Of a stretch of DNA of 16,663 nt, positions 1 to 7,666 are shown one piece after another. Origin of the DNA: Betaproteobacteria bacterium (GTDB lineage: Bacteria; Pseudomonadota; Gammaproteobacteria; Burkholderiales; Casimicrobiaceae); NCBI GenBank assembly GCA_003153335.1, contig PLYG01000094.1, positions 1-16,663 on the forward strand. The letters run 5' to 3'. A program made the translations under genes and the position numbers. Under the pieces are notes generated by a model. The model did no database searches, was not told where the DNA came from, and was given only the letters and a program-made list of their open reading frames with translations. Each line of letters begins with the position of its first letter. Positions within the stretch are counted from its first letter, which is position 1.

Positions 1-741
1 GAAGGCGCCGCCGGCGCCCATGCCGCCGGCCTCGGTCGGCGTGAACACCCCGCCGTAAATACCCCCGAGAATGATCACCGGCATCAGCAGTGCCAGCGCG
101 GCGCGGCGCGTGGCCGTCAGGATCGGCAACTTGCCCTCGCGATCGCCCTTGCCATAGCCCTTCCAGCGGGCGTAGATGATCACGAACACCATCAGCACGA
201 TGCCGATCAAGAGCCCCGGACCGAACCCCGAAATGAACAGCTCGCCGATCGAGACTTCGGCCGAAACACCGTACAGTATCATCGGGATCGACGGCGGAAT
301 GATGACGCCGAGTTCGGCCGACGTGGCCTGGAGCGCAGCGGCGAAATTGGTTGGGTAACCATGCTTGATCAGCGCCGGAATCAGGATCACGCCAATGGCG
401 AACGTGGTCGCGACGCTGGAGCCGGAAACCGCGGCGAAGATCATGCATGTCAGCACGCAGGTCGCGGCGAGCCCGCCCTGGATGCCGCCGACGATAGCTT
501 TCGCGAAATCGACGAGCCGGACCGATATGCCGCCCGATTCCATCAGATTGCCGGCCAGAATGAAAAACGGAATTGCGGCCAGCGGAAACTTGTTGATCGC
601 GCCGAACATCTCCTTGACGATCGCGAGCAGATTGAGCTTCGCCTGCAAGGCGCCGACCAGGCTCGCGAGCCCGATCGACACCGCCACCGAGATGCTGAGC
701 GCGAAGCACAGGATCATCGTCAGGAACATCGTCGTGGGCAT
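1..741 (-). CDS. dctM: TRAP transporter large permease DctM (3' part outside window)
   Basis: This is the large integral-membrane subunit of a tripartite ATP-independent periplasmic (TRAP) transporter, the subunit that carries solute across the inner membrane using an ion gradient. The first 247 codons are present; family members are about 425 residues, so the C-terminal 40% lies outside. The start at 741 gives MPTTMFLTMILCFALSISVA, a membrane-spanning N-terminus. Family-typical stretches follow: FPLAAIPFFILAGNLMESGG, then AVSGSSVATTFAIG and ELGVIIPPSIPMILYG, and near the edge GVFTPTEAGGMGA. It lies 56 bp downstream of dctQ on the same strand and completes the dctP-dctQ-dctM order. The substrate cannot be read from this subunit. 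The family assignment is very secure. Confidence 0.93.
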   Translation of the reverse strand, partial: MPTTMFLTMILCFALSISVAVSIGLASLVGALQAKLNLLAIVKEMFGAINKFPLAAIPFFILAGNLMESGGISVRLVDFAKAIVGGIQGGLAATCVLTCMIFAAVSGSSVATTFAIGVILIPALIKHGYPTNFAAALQATSAELGVIIPPSIPMILYGVSAEVSIGELFISGFGPGLLIGIVLMVFVIIYARWKGYGKGDREGKLPILTATRRAALALLMPVIILGGIYGGVFTPTEAGGMGAGGAF

Positions 742-797
742 GCGGAGTCCTGGAAACGGGTGGCGAGTGGACAGTGAGCGGGCGGAGAAAACCGGTG

Positions 798-1292
798 CTA
801 CTGCGCGGTCTCGAGTTCGTGCCGGCGCGGGTCAAGCAAACAGCCGATGATGCCGAGCACGCAGAAGAGTCCGCCGACAGGCAGCGCCATGTATGCCCAG
901 GTCATCGATAACGATTCGAGGCCGCTGATCGTCTGGAAGCGCGCGCGGTACGCGTAGTCGAATCCGTAGAAGATGATGACAGCCACCAGGATCAGCGCCG
1001 TGATCGCGACCAGCCAGTCGAGTGCGCGCTTCATGCGCGGGCCGCCCTTGCGGTAGGCCAGATCGACACAGACCATCGCCCCCTGACGAAAGGCCGACGG
1101 CACGCCCATGAACACCATCCAGATCAGCGTGAAGCGGATCAGCACTTCCGACCACTCGGCCGGTTGCTGAAACACGAAGCGGGCGAAAATCTGGTAGAGC
1201 CCGAGGGACGCGGCGGCGACCAGCATTGCGCACGCGAATGCCAGCGAAATCGCCGTGGTCCATCGTTCCAGCGCGAGAAAGCTCTGCCGCAT
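798..1292 (-). CDS. dctQ: TRAP transporter small permease DctQ
   Basis: This is the small four-helix membrane subunit of the TRAP transporter (164 aa, normal for the family), which pairs with DctM in the inner membrane. An upstream in-frame extension to 1472 exists, but the start at 1292 is chosen because GGAGGAGCC lies directly before that ATG and the protein then begins MRQSFLALERWTTAISLAFA, a typical DctQ N-terminus. Hydrophobic segments lie at about residues 14-36, 50-68, 90-112 and 128-150. The family signature is visible as RFVFQQPAEWSEVLIRFTLI followed by WMVFMGVPSAFRQGAM. The gene sits between dctP (106 bp upstream) and dctM (56 bp downstream). Confidence 0.92.
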   Translation of the reverse strand: MRQSFLALERWTTAISLAFACAMLVAAASLGLYQIFARFVFQQPAEWSEVLIRFTLIWMVFMGVPSAFRQGAMVCVDLAYRKGGPRMKRALDWLVAITALILVAVIIFYGFDYAYRARFQTISGLESLSMTWAYMALPVGGLFCVLGIIGCLLDPRRHELETAQ

Positions 1293-1299
1293 GGCTCCT

Positions 1300-1395
1300 C
1301 CAGATTCGTCGGGGCGCAAGCTACGCCTCGCCTTGAGATGCGGCGCCGGCCCCGGGTTTCGTGACGCCTGACGCCGGGCTGCGAACCCGGAGGAC
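1300..1395 (-). other. dctP-dctQ intergenic stem-loop
   Basis: The gap between dctP and dctQ holds an inverted repeat: CCGGGTT at 1352-1358 and AACCCGG at 1384-1390 form a 7-bp GC-rich stem around a 25-base loop that itself contains a repeated GACGCC. There is no T-tract, so it is not a clear terminator. In TRAP operons the binding protein is usually needed in excess over the permeases, and such a stem could protect the dctP mRNA end or attenuate transcription. That role is inference. Confidence 0.35.
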
Positions 1396-1398
1396 GCG

Positions 1399-2385
1399 TT
1401 ACTTGTAATTGCGGATCTTGTCGATGTTTTCCTGGCCGAACTTCTTGCCGAATTCGGCGAACGTGGGCCCAAGCGCCGCCTGGAATTTCGCCTTGTCGAT
1501 ATTCTCGACGATGATCATCCCTTTCGCCTTGAGGTCGGCGACGGCCTTGTGCTCGTCGTCGTCGATCCGCGCGCGATTGGCCTTGACCGCTTCTTTCGCG
1601 GCGTCGAGAAACGCCTGCTTGTCGGGGGCCGAGAGCTTGTCCCACTGCGCCTTGCTCATCAGGATCAGCGCCGGCGAGTAGACGTGGCCGGTCAGGGTCA
1701 TGTATTTCTGCACCTGATCCAACTTGGCCGATGAGATGACGGACAGCGGATTTTCCTGGCCGTCGACGGTTCCCTGTTGCAGCGCGGTGAACACTTCGGT
1801 GAACGCCATGGGTGTCGGAATGATCCCGAACGCCTTGTACGCCTGCATGTGGACCGGATTTTCCATCGTCCGCATCTTCAGGCCCTTGAGGTCCTCGGGT
1901 GTGACGATCTGGCGCTTGCTGTTGGTCATGTGACGGAAGCCATTTTCGCCCCACGCGAGCGCCACCAGCCCTTTGGCCGGAAACTTCTGCAGCATGTCCT
2001 GGCCGATCGGACCATCGAGCGTCGCGCGAGCCTGCGCATAATCCTTGAACAGGAATGGAATATCGAGGATTGCGACCTCGGGCACGAAGTTCGGCACCGG
2101 TCCCGTCGATGTCATCGTCAGATCGAGTGTGCCGAGCTGCAATGCCTCGATCGATTCGCGTTCGGCGCCCAATGCGCCCGAATAGAAATTCTGGACCTTG
2201 TAGCGGCCATTGGTGCGCTTTTCGACTTCACGTGCGAAGACATCCACCGCGGCACCGTAATGCGAGTTCTGGCTGACCGAAATGTTCATTTTCAGCGGCG
2301 TTTGCGCCGTCGCGGGCGCGACGGGCAGGGCGAGCACTACGCCGGTCGCTACTGCCAACGCGCAAAAGAGACGGGGGGTTTGCAT
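1399..2385 (-). CDS. dctP: TRAP transporter periplasmic solute-binding protein DctP
   Basis: This is the extracytoplasmic solute receptor of the TRAP system (328 aa, normal length). The start at 2385 is chosen over an in-frame extension to 2595 because CGAGGAGAACACC precedes it and the protein then begins with a signal peptide (about residues 1-27, ending PVAPATA). The mature protein shows DctP-family hallmarks: FYSGALGAERESIEALQLG, FLFKDYAQARATLDG, and LKGLKMRTMENPVH, which carries the conserved arginine that binds the substrate carboxylate. The strongly conserved ALQQGTVDGQENPL follows. The ligand is expected to be an organic acid because of that arginine. The neighbouring cycloisomerase-like enzyme suggests a sugar acid or its lactone, which is inference from context. 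Confidence 0.93.
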   Translation of the reverse strand: MQTPRLFCALAVATGVVLALPVAPATAQTPLKMNISVSQNSHYGAAVDVFAREVEKRTNGRYKVQNFYSGALGAERESIEALQLGTLDLTMTSTGPVPNFVPEVAILDIPFLFKDYAQARATLDGPIGQDMLQKFPAKGLVALAWGENGFRHMTNSKRQIVTPEDLKGLKMRTMENPVHMQAYKAFGIIPTPMAFTEVFTALQQGTVDGQENPLSVISSAKLDQVQKYMTLTGHVYSPALILMSKAQWDKLSAPDKQAFLDAAKEAVKANRARIDDDEHKAVADLKAKGMIIVENIDKAKFQAALGPTFAEFGKKFGQENIDKIRNYK

Positions 2386-2648
2386 GGTGTTCTCCTCGTA
2401 CAACGGCGGGCGCTTTGAATGTTTGAATACGCGGGCCCGAAGCGGCGGATTCAAAGAAAGGACAGTCCCGCTGTATGGCGATTTGTCGCCAGCATCCGCT
2501 GCCGCGTCGCGATCGCGGCGGCATCCCCCCGGCGCGATTCTCCTCTGGCCGCCGATGCCCGTCAATCCCGCTTTGGCAAGACCAAGGCGTACCAATGCGC
2601 GTCAGAAGGTTCACGCGCGTCGCGGACTCGAGAGGATCGCCGGCTAAA
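2386..2648 (-). promoter_or_regulatory. Intergenic leader of dctP with a GC-rich hairpin
   Basis: This is a 263-bp gap between the cycloisomerase-like gene and dctP, long for an operon. It holds a strong hairpin at 2500-2523: TGCCGC (2500-2505) pairs with GCGGCA (2518-2523), and the inner CGCG-AT-CGCG (2508-2517) continues the stem after a 2-base bulge. There is no T-run in either direction, so a standard terminator is not supported. The ribosome-binding site of dctP (GAGGAGAA) is at the left end. The gap could hold an internal promoter or a processing site; no convincing -35/-10 pair was found. Confidence 0.35.
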
Positions 2649-3812
2649 TCAGGCTCGCCAACCGCTGCTGGAAGCCAGTCGGTGCAGCGCTTCGCGATCA
2701 ACTTCGATCCCGAGTCCTGGCCGATCGTCGATCTCTACCCAACCGTTGCGTTGTTGCACCGGGTGATCGACCAAGGCGCTGCGGAACGGATGATCCGAGG
2801 AATCGTATTCGAGCACCGGCTCCGTGGCGAACAGCGACGGGTTCGCCAAGGGCAGGCTCGCGATGAGGTGTAGTGATGCGCGCTGCGCGATGGCGGCGCC
2901 CCAGACGTGCGGATTGACCTGGATCCCATGGGCAAGACAGATCGCGGCAATGTGGCGGCACGCCGTAAAACCACCTGCGGCGGCGATGTCGGGCTGAGCG
3001 ATGTCGATCGCCCGCGCCGCGGCGAGGCGAGCGAACCCGAACGCCGTGTAGTCGCATTCGCCGCCGGCGATCGGGATCGTCAGCGCCCGCCGCACGTTGC
3101 AATAGCCGTCGATGTTTTCCGGTACCACCGGCTCTTCGTACCAGCGCAGGTGCAGTGGTTCGAGCGCACGTCCGAGACGAATGGCATCCGCTTCTCCGTA
3201 GGCATGGTTGGTATCGATCATCAGCGTGACATCGCGGCCTTGCAACGCTTGATCGATCGCTTGCATCACCGCAAGGTCATCGTCGATGCCGAACCCGAGC
3301 TTGACCTTCATCAGCGACAGCCCGGATTCGTGATGCCGGACGGCTTCCTCGGCCAGCCGCGCCGCCTCGCCCTGGCCATGGATCCGGTAGAAGCCGGTGG
3401 CATAGGCCTTCACGCGCGTCCGGAATGCGCCCCCGAGCAAGCGCCACACCGGCTCCCCGCGCGCCTTGCCGCAAAGATCCCAGAGTGCGATGTCGACGGC
3501 ACTGATGCCGCCGATCACCGCCCCCTTTTGACCGAAGTCCCGGGTGCGGTTGTACATCGCGTGCCACAACACTTCGGGCTCGCGCGGATCGGCCCCGATG
3601 AGCAGCGGTGCTAGCGCGGAGCCTATCGTTGCCGCGGCGATCTCGGGCGGCTGCATGCCCACGCACAACGCCTCACCCCATCCCGACAGTCCAGCGTCGG
3701 TGACCACCTCCACGATCGTTGCCGCGCGTTGCCGCACCCAGCCCTGCGAGAATGCGAACGGCGTCTGCAGCGGGGACTTGAGGACGTAGGTATTGACGGC
3801 GGTGATCTTCAC
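2649..3812 (-). CDS. Enolase-superfamily enzyme, D-galactarolactone cycloisomerase-like (mandelate racemase/muconate lactonizing family)
   Basis: This 387-residue enzyme of the mandelate racemase branch of the enolase superfamily abstracts a proton next to a carboxylate with Mg2+ help. Numbered from the GTG start, it has KVK (169-171, catalytic lysines), the metal-ligand series D200 (MIDTNH), the Glu of EEP (226-228) and E252 (GGE), then D275 (QPD) and H302 (NPHVWG), which form the His-Asp dyad. The N-terminal lid holds TPFAFSQGWVRQRA. From memory it resembles Agrobacterium D-galactarolactone cycloisomerase (Gci) over most of its length, for example VKAYATGFYR, KLGFGIDDDL, EEPVVPENIDGY and PGLGIEVDREAL. 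The GTG at 3812 is chosen because it yields MKITAV, as in relatives, with GAGAG upstream; in-frame TTG codons at 3830 and 3824 are less likely. It leads the operon with dctPQM. The exact substrate is uncertain. Confidence 0.85.
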   Translation of the reverse strand: MKITAVNTYVLKSPLQTPFAFSQGWVRQRAATIVEVVTDAGLSGWGEALCVGMQPPEIAAATIGSALAPLLIGADPREPEVLWHAMYNRTRDFGQKGAVIGGISAVDIALWDLCGKARGEPVWRLLGGAFRTRVKAYATGFYRIHGQGEAARLAEEAVRHHESGLSLMKVKLGFGIDDDLAVMQAIDQALQGRDVTLMIDTNHAYGEADAIRLGRALEPLHLRWYEEPVVPENIDGYCNVRRALTIPIAGGECDYTAFGFARLAAARAIDIAQPDIAAAGGFTACRHIAAICLAHGIQVNPHVWGAAIAQRASLHLIASLPLANPSLFATEPVLEYDSSDHPFRSALVDHPVQQRNGWVEIDDRPGLGIEVDREALHRLASSSGWRA

Positions 3813-3833
3813 AGGGACTCTCAAATTCAAGTG

Positions 3834-3878
3834 GATGATCGCCTATACTAGACCAGTCCTAGACCAGTCGCGATCATC
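3834..3878 (-). promoter_or_regulatory. Operator-like site: 11-bp tandem repeats inside a 9-bp inverted repeat
   Basis: Two adjacent perfect copies of CTAGACCAGTC occupy 3848-3858 and 3859-3869. They are enclosed by a perfect 9-bp inverted repeat, GATGATCGC (3834-3842) and GCGATCATC (3870-3878). Read on the minus strand each tandem copy contains ACTGGTC, the half-site found in operators of the FadR (FCD) branch of GntR regulators; here the halves are in direct order, 11 bp apart, about one helical turn. The site ends 22 bp before the GTG start of the cycloisomerase-like gene, which fits repression or activation of the operon. No regulator gene is in the window. The repeat structure is directly seen; the regulator class is inference. 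Confidence 0.6.
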
Positions 3879-3983
3879 TTTGTTGTGCCCGCCGCAAGAA
3901 CGCCAACCCGATAACCTGTCCGGCTCGTACGGCTGCACGGCCGATTCTTATCTGAACGATATCCGGGCGCTGCTCGACCCATT

Positions 3984-4460
3984 CTACTTTTTCTTGGCGA
4001 CCATCGTCCCGCGGCACGCCTTCGCCCCGCACAGGCAGCGGTAGCGCGCCTTGAGTTCGGGCGTATGCCGCTCCTGGAACACGAAGCCGTAGTCGTAGAC
4101 CAGTTCATCGCCGGGCTTGATGGTGCGAATCGATTCGATGAATATCCGGTCGCCTTCGCCCACCGCCTGGCAGTTCGGTGCGCAACTGTGATTGATCCAG
4201 CGTGCGGCATTACCGCCGACCGCGGCGTCGATCACTTTCTTGCCGTCGATATCGAACAGGAACGTGTGGTAGCCGTTGGACCCGTCATCCGCATACCGGT
4301 GGTCCGCGACCTTCCAGGTGATGATTTCGCCGGTGTATTCGATTAGGCGCGTGCCCTTGGAAATCTGCTCGGTGGCAAACACGCCGCGACCATGGATTCT
4401 GGAGTTACGCACGGCAATCGGTCGCTTCCGTCTCTTGGTCTTTTCGGGTTCGGTTGGCAT
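3984..4460 (-). CDS. SET domain protein-lysine methyltransferase
   Basis: This small cytosolic protein (158 aa) consists almost wholly of a SET domain with a post-SET zinc site, expected to move a methyl group from S-adenosylmethionine to a lysine side chain. Motifs in order: HGRGVFA (23-29), EYTGE (41-45), ARWINHSCAPNC (86-97), GDELVYDYG (117-125) and the post-SET cysteines C142, C144 and C149, which with C97 would bind zinc. The N-terminus (EKTKRRKRP) and the C-terminal KKK are very basic. The gene starts 55 bp after the end of rep on the same strand and may be co-transcribed with it. Its target is unknown; bacterial SET proteins of this compact kind are only sparsely characterised. The ribosome-binding site is weak. 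Confidence 0.88.
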   Translation of the reverse strand: MPTEPEKTKRRKRPIAVRNSRIHGRGVFATEQISKGTRLIEYTGEIITWKVADHRYADDGSNGYHTFLFDIDGKKVIDAAVGGNAARWINHSCAPNCQAVGEGDRIFIESIRTIKPGDELVYDYGFVFQERHTPELKARYRCLCGAKACRGTMVAKKK

Positions 4461-4515
4461 GAAGATTCGTGGGGGTCTGGTTGCTCGGAAAATCGGATTG
4501 TGAAGCGTCCCTGCG

Positions 4516-6552
4516 TCACTCTGTCGCAGGGGTCTTTGCCGGGGCGGCGTCCGCGCTTTGCTTCAACATCGCGCGCAGCGACTTGAGCCGGTCCTGCCCC
4601 TCCTGCCGTTCGGTCTCCGGGTTGTCCGACTTGGCGGCACCGGAGTAGCGCACGTCGTCCTGCTCCAGTTCCGCGATGAAGCGCGAGGGTTCGCACACCT
4701 GCCATTCGCGGGCGCGCTTCCTTTTCCGGCAATGCGTAATGGTAAGCGACAACTGGGCGCGCGTGATGCCTACATACATCAGCCGGCGCTCTTCCTCGAT
4801 CTGGCCGTTGCCGACGCTCTCCCGGTGCGGCAGCAGGCCCTCCTCGACCCCGACCAGAAACACATGCGGGAACTCCAGGCCCTTGGCCGCGTGCAGCGTC
4901 GAGAGCCTGATCGAATCGGCGCTCTGGCCCTGCTCATCGAGCATCGAAATCAGCGCCAGCGTCTGCGCGAGTTCGAGCAACGTCTTCTTGTCCGCCTCCC
5001 CCTTGCGCGCGAGCCAGCCGGTGAAATCGCGCACCGTGCTCCAGCGGTCTGTCGCCTGCTTGGGGTCGAACTGATCGAACAAATACGCTTCGTAGCCGAT
5101 ATCCTTGACCAGTTCATCGAGCAGGCGGCCGACTGGCTCGCGATCGGCGCGATAGCGCAGCCGGTTGATGTAGTCGCAGAAAGTCGTCAATGCCGTACCC
5201 TGGCGTTCGGCCAGTGTTTCGTGCATCCCCGACGCGTACACCGCGCCGAACAGGCTGCTGTGCTTTGAGGCGGCCAGCCCGCCCAGCTTTTCCAGCGTGG
5301 TCGCGCCGATCCCGCGTTTCGGCGTGGTCGCTGCGCGAATGAAGGCCGGATCATCATCCTCGTTGATCAGCAGCCGGAAGTAGGCGAGCAGGTCCTTGAC
5401 CTCGGCGCGCTCGAACAGTGATATGCCCCCGGACACGGTGTACGGAATGTTCTGCGCGCGCAGTGCCTGCTCGAAAACTCTCGCCTGGTGATTGCCCCGG
5501 TAGAGAATCGCGTAGTCGGCGTATTGGGTGCGCTTTTCGAACTTGTGCGCCTGGATCTTGCGGATCACCAGTTCGGCTTCCTGCGCCTCGTCCGGCGCCG
5601 CGATCACGGTCAGCGTGTCGCCCAGCCCGTGCTCGCTCCACAGCTTTTTTTCGAACAGTTTGGGATTGTTGGCGATCACCCGGTTAGCGGAGCGCAGGAT
5701 GCGCACGCTGGAGCGGTAGTTCTGCTCCAGCATGATGACCTTGAGTTGCGGGTAGTCGGTGATCAGGCGGGCGAGGTTTTCCACCGAGGCGCCCCGCCAG
5801 GCGTAGATCGCCTGATCGTCGTCACCCACCGCGGTGAACGCGGCGCGCGCGCCCTCGCCTACGCCGGCCAGCAGTTGCACCAGCCGGTACTGCGCCAGAT
5901 TCGTGTCCTGGTATTCGTCGATCAGCAGGTAGCGGATGCGGTCCTGCCACACGGCGAGACGCTCGGATTTGGCTTCGAATACGCGCACGGGCAACACCAG
6001 CAAGTCATCGAAATCGACTGCCTGATAGGCGGCGAGCGACAGCGCGTAGGCCTCGTACACTTTCGACCACTGCAGTTCCTGATCGGTCTCCGCCGCCTTG
6101 GCGGCCTCAGCCGGACCCAGCAGCGCATTTTTCCATTTGCTGATCTGCCATTGCGCACGCCGCGCTTCCCCGCGATCGGTGCTCTTGACGATATCGGCCA
6201 GCATCTGCTCCACATCGCCGGAATCGAAAATCGAGAAGTTGGGCTTCAGCCCCAGATGTTTCGCTTCGGCGCGGACAATGCGGTGGCCGAGCGAATGGAA
6301 AGTGCAGACGGTCAAACCTTCGCTGTCGCCGTTGGAGAGCAGCTTATCCGCGCGCGCCTTCATTTCCTTCGCCGCGCGATTGGTGAAGGTGATCGCGGCG
6401 ATGTGTTTGGCAGGGATGCCCGAGGCGATCAGATGCGCGATCTTGGCGGTGATCACGCGGGTCTTGCCGCTGCCGGCGCCGGCCAGCACCAGCAACGGGC
6501 CATCGAGATACCGCACTGCGGCGCGTTGTTCGGGATTCAGCGTAAAAGACAT
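4516..6552 (-). CDS. rep: ATP-dependent DNA helicase Rep (UvrD/Rep superfamily 1)
   Basis: This is a 3'-5' superfamily 1 DNA helicase that clears proteins from DNA ahead of replication forks. Its 678 residues match the usual Rep size (about 670). Visible motifs are the Q-motif area LNPEQRAAV (5-13), Walker A AGAGSGKT (24-31), motif Ia ITFTNRAAKEM (54-64), Walker B IDEYQDTN (211-218), motif III GDDDQAIYAWRGA (243-255) and motif IV QNYRS (277-281). Motif V (LSTLHAAKGLEFPHVFL) and motif VI (EEERRLMYVGITRA) lie near the C-terminus. The start LNPEQRAAV agrees with Rep rather than UvrD, as does the short charged tail. The start at 6552 lacks a good Shine-Dalgarno sequence. It is divergent from apaH and is followed by the SET gene after 55 bp. 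Confidence 0.95.
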   Translation of the reverse strand: MSFTLNPEQRAAVRYLDGPLLVLAGAGSGKTRVITAKIAHLIASGIPAKHIAAITFTNRAAKEMKARADKLLSNGDSEGLTVCTFHSLGHRIVRAEAKHLGLKPNFSIFDSGDVEQMLADIVKSTDRGEARRAQWQISKWKNALLGPAEAAKAAETDQELQWSKVYEAYALSLAAYQAVDFDDLLVLPVRVFEAKSERLAVWQDRIRYLLIDEYQDTNLAQYRLVQLLAGVGEGARAAFTAVGDDDQAIYAWRGASVENLARLITDYPQLKVIMLEQNYRSSVRILRSANRVIANNPKLFEKKLWSEHGLGDTLTVIAAPDEAQEAELVIRKIQAHKFEKRTQYADYAILYRGNHQARVFEQALRAQNIPYTVSGGISLFERAEVKDLLAYFRLLINEDDDPAFIRAATTPKRGIGATTLEKLGGLAASKHSSLFGAVYASGMHETLAERQGTALTTFCDYINRLRYRADREPVGRLLDELVKDIGYEAYLFDQFDPKQATDRWSTVRDFTGWLARKGEADKKTLLELAQTLALISMLDEQGQSADSIRLSTLHAAKGLEFPHVFLVGVEEGLLPHRESVGNGQIEEERRLMYVGITRAQLSLTITHCRKRKRAREWQVCEPSRFIAELEQDDVRYSGAAKSDNPETERQEGQDRLKSLRAMLKQSADAAPAKTPATE

Positions 6553-6838
6553 GGATTGGAGATTGGACCGAATGCCACTACGTTAAGACACGACACCGTA
6601 GGATGGGTCGAGCGAAGCGATACCCATCATCTCGTTCGAAGAGCGTATTTCCGGTCTCGTCCCGACGCCAATTCGTGGCGTTCGACAAAGCCGGGCGGGG
6701 CCGGCGCGGAAGGACGTAAAATGCAAGTGCGATCTTATCATGTGCGGCGCATGAACCGAGTCATTGCGGGCGATCCGGAGTCTATGCTCGCCGCGCAACC
6801 AACATCTAATCGGACAACCAAAGGCAACTCATCCATTC
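6553..6838. promoter_or_regulatory. Divergent rep/apaH intergenic region
   Basis: This 286-bp gap between two divergent genes must hold the promoters of rep and apaH. It contains the REP-like hairpin entered separately and a second small hairpin, ACGCCA (6665-6670) with TGGCGT (6676-6681) around a 5-base loop. No sigma-70 hexamer pair stands out. A minus-strand reading frame at 6583-6798 crosses the palindrome and is not considered a gene. Confidence 0.5.
6600..6630. repeat. REP-like extragenic palindrome
   Basis: The element begins AGGATGGGTCGAGCGAAGCG and continues to ACCCATCAT. GATGGGT (6602-6608) and ACCCATC (6622-6628) form a perfect 7-bp stem around a 13-base loop. Near-identical short palindromes occur in many copies in intergenic DNA of beta- and gammaproteobacteria, which is recalled knowledge. 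Only one copy was found in this window. Confidence 0.6.
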
Positions 6839-7666
6839 ATGGCCACCTACGCCATCGGCGACATCCAGGGCTGTTACGACGAATTCCGTGAACTGTTGGA
6901 CTTGATCGGATTCGATGCGATTCGAGACCGGCTGTGGCTGGTCGGCGATCTGGTCAATCGCGGCCCGGGCTCGTTGGACGTGTTGCGCTTTGTCAAAGGC
7001 CTGGGCGATTCCGCGGTGACCGTGCTGGGCAACCATGACTTTCATCTGCTGCGCATCGCCGCGGGGTACGGCCGCGAACACCGCAGCGACACGCTCGGCG
7101 CGATCCTCGCGGCACCCGATCGCGAAGAGTTGGTCGACTGGCTGGCGCAGAGGCCGCTGGTGCATCGCGAAGGCAAGTGGCTGATGGTGCACGCAGGCCT
7201 GATCCCGTCCTGGAGCGCGGATCGGGCGGAAGCGCTGGCGCGCGAAGTTGAACCGGTGCTCGCAGGCGAACAGCGGCGCGCGTTTCTTGAGCGCCTGTAA
7301 GGCGACGAACCCAATCCATGGGACGATGCGCTCGAAGGATTCGATCGCTGGCGCGTGATCGTCAACGTCTTCGCGCGGCTGCGCTTTTGCGACGCGACGG
7401 GCAAGATGGAGTTCAGGGAAAAGCGCGGCGCCGCGTTCGCGCCCAAAGGTTTCCAGCCGTGGTTTGCACAGCCCGGCCGCGCGAGCGCCGATCACAATGT
7501 TATCTGTGGTCACTGGTCTACGCATGAACTCATGCTTGGGCCCAACGTGCTGATGCTCGACAGCGGTTGCCTCTGGGGCGGCACGCTCACGGCGATCCGG
7601 CTGGAAGACCGCAGGGTGTTCCAGGTTCCTTCCCGTCTTCCGGTAACTCCGAAGCCGTTTGGATAG
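6839..7666 (+). pseudogene. apaH: Diadenosine tetraphosphatase ApaH, interrupted by an in-frame stop
   Basis: ApaH splits diadenosine tetraphosphate into two ADP and also removes Np4 caps from RNA. The frame opens MATYAIGDIQGCYDE with the phosphoesterase motifs GDIQG (the Q variant also known in Pseudomonas), GDLVNRGPGS, LGNHD and MVHAGL. Codon 154 is TAA (7298-7300); the same frame then continues GDEPNPWDDALEGFDRW, CGHWSTHE and SGCLWGGTLTAIRLED to a normal stop at 7664-7666. Joined, the product would be 275 positions long, as in the family. Relatives read Tyr-Gly-Asp here, so one base change (TAT or TAC to TAA) explains the stop. The first piece (153 aa) lacks the C-terminal GH motif and is probably inactive. 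A sequencing error or a recent mutation are both possible, as no other damage is seen. Confidence 0.9.

Noticed and set aside
1139..1954. 271-codon minus-strand frame overlapping dctP and dctQ
   Set aside because: It is out of frame with both well-supported genes and contains shifted translations of them.
6583..6798. 71-codon minus-strand frame between rep and apaH
   Set aside because: Part of it is simply the translation of the REP-like palindrome, and it lacks a plausible start context.
5488..6891. Long plus-strand open frame (467 codons) opposite rep
   Set aside because: It is antisense to a strongly conserved helicase, has no recognisable motifs and reflects the high GC codon bias of rep.
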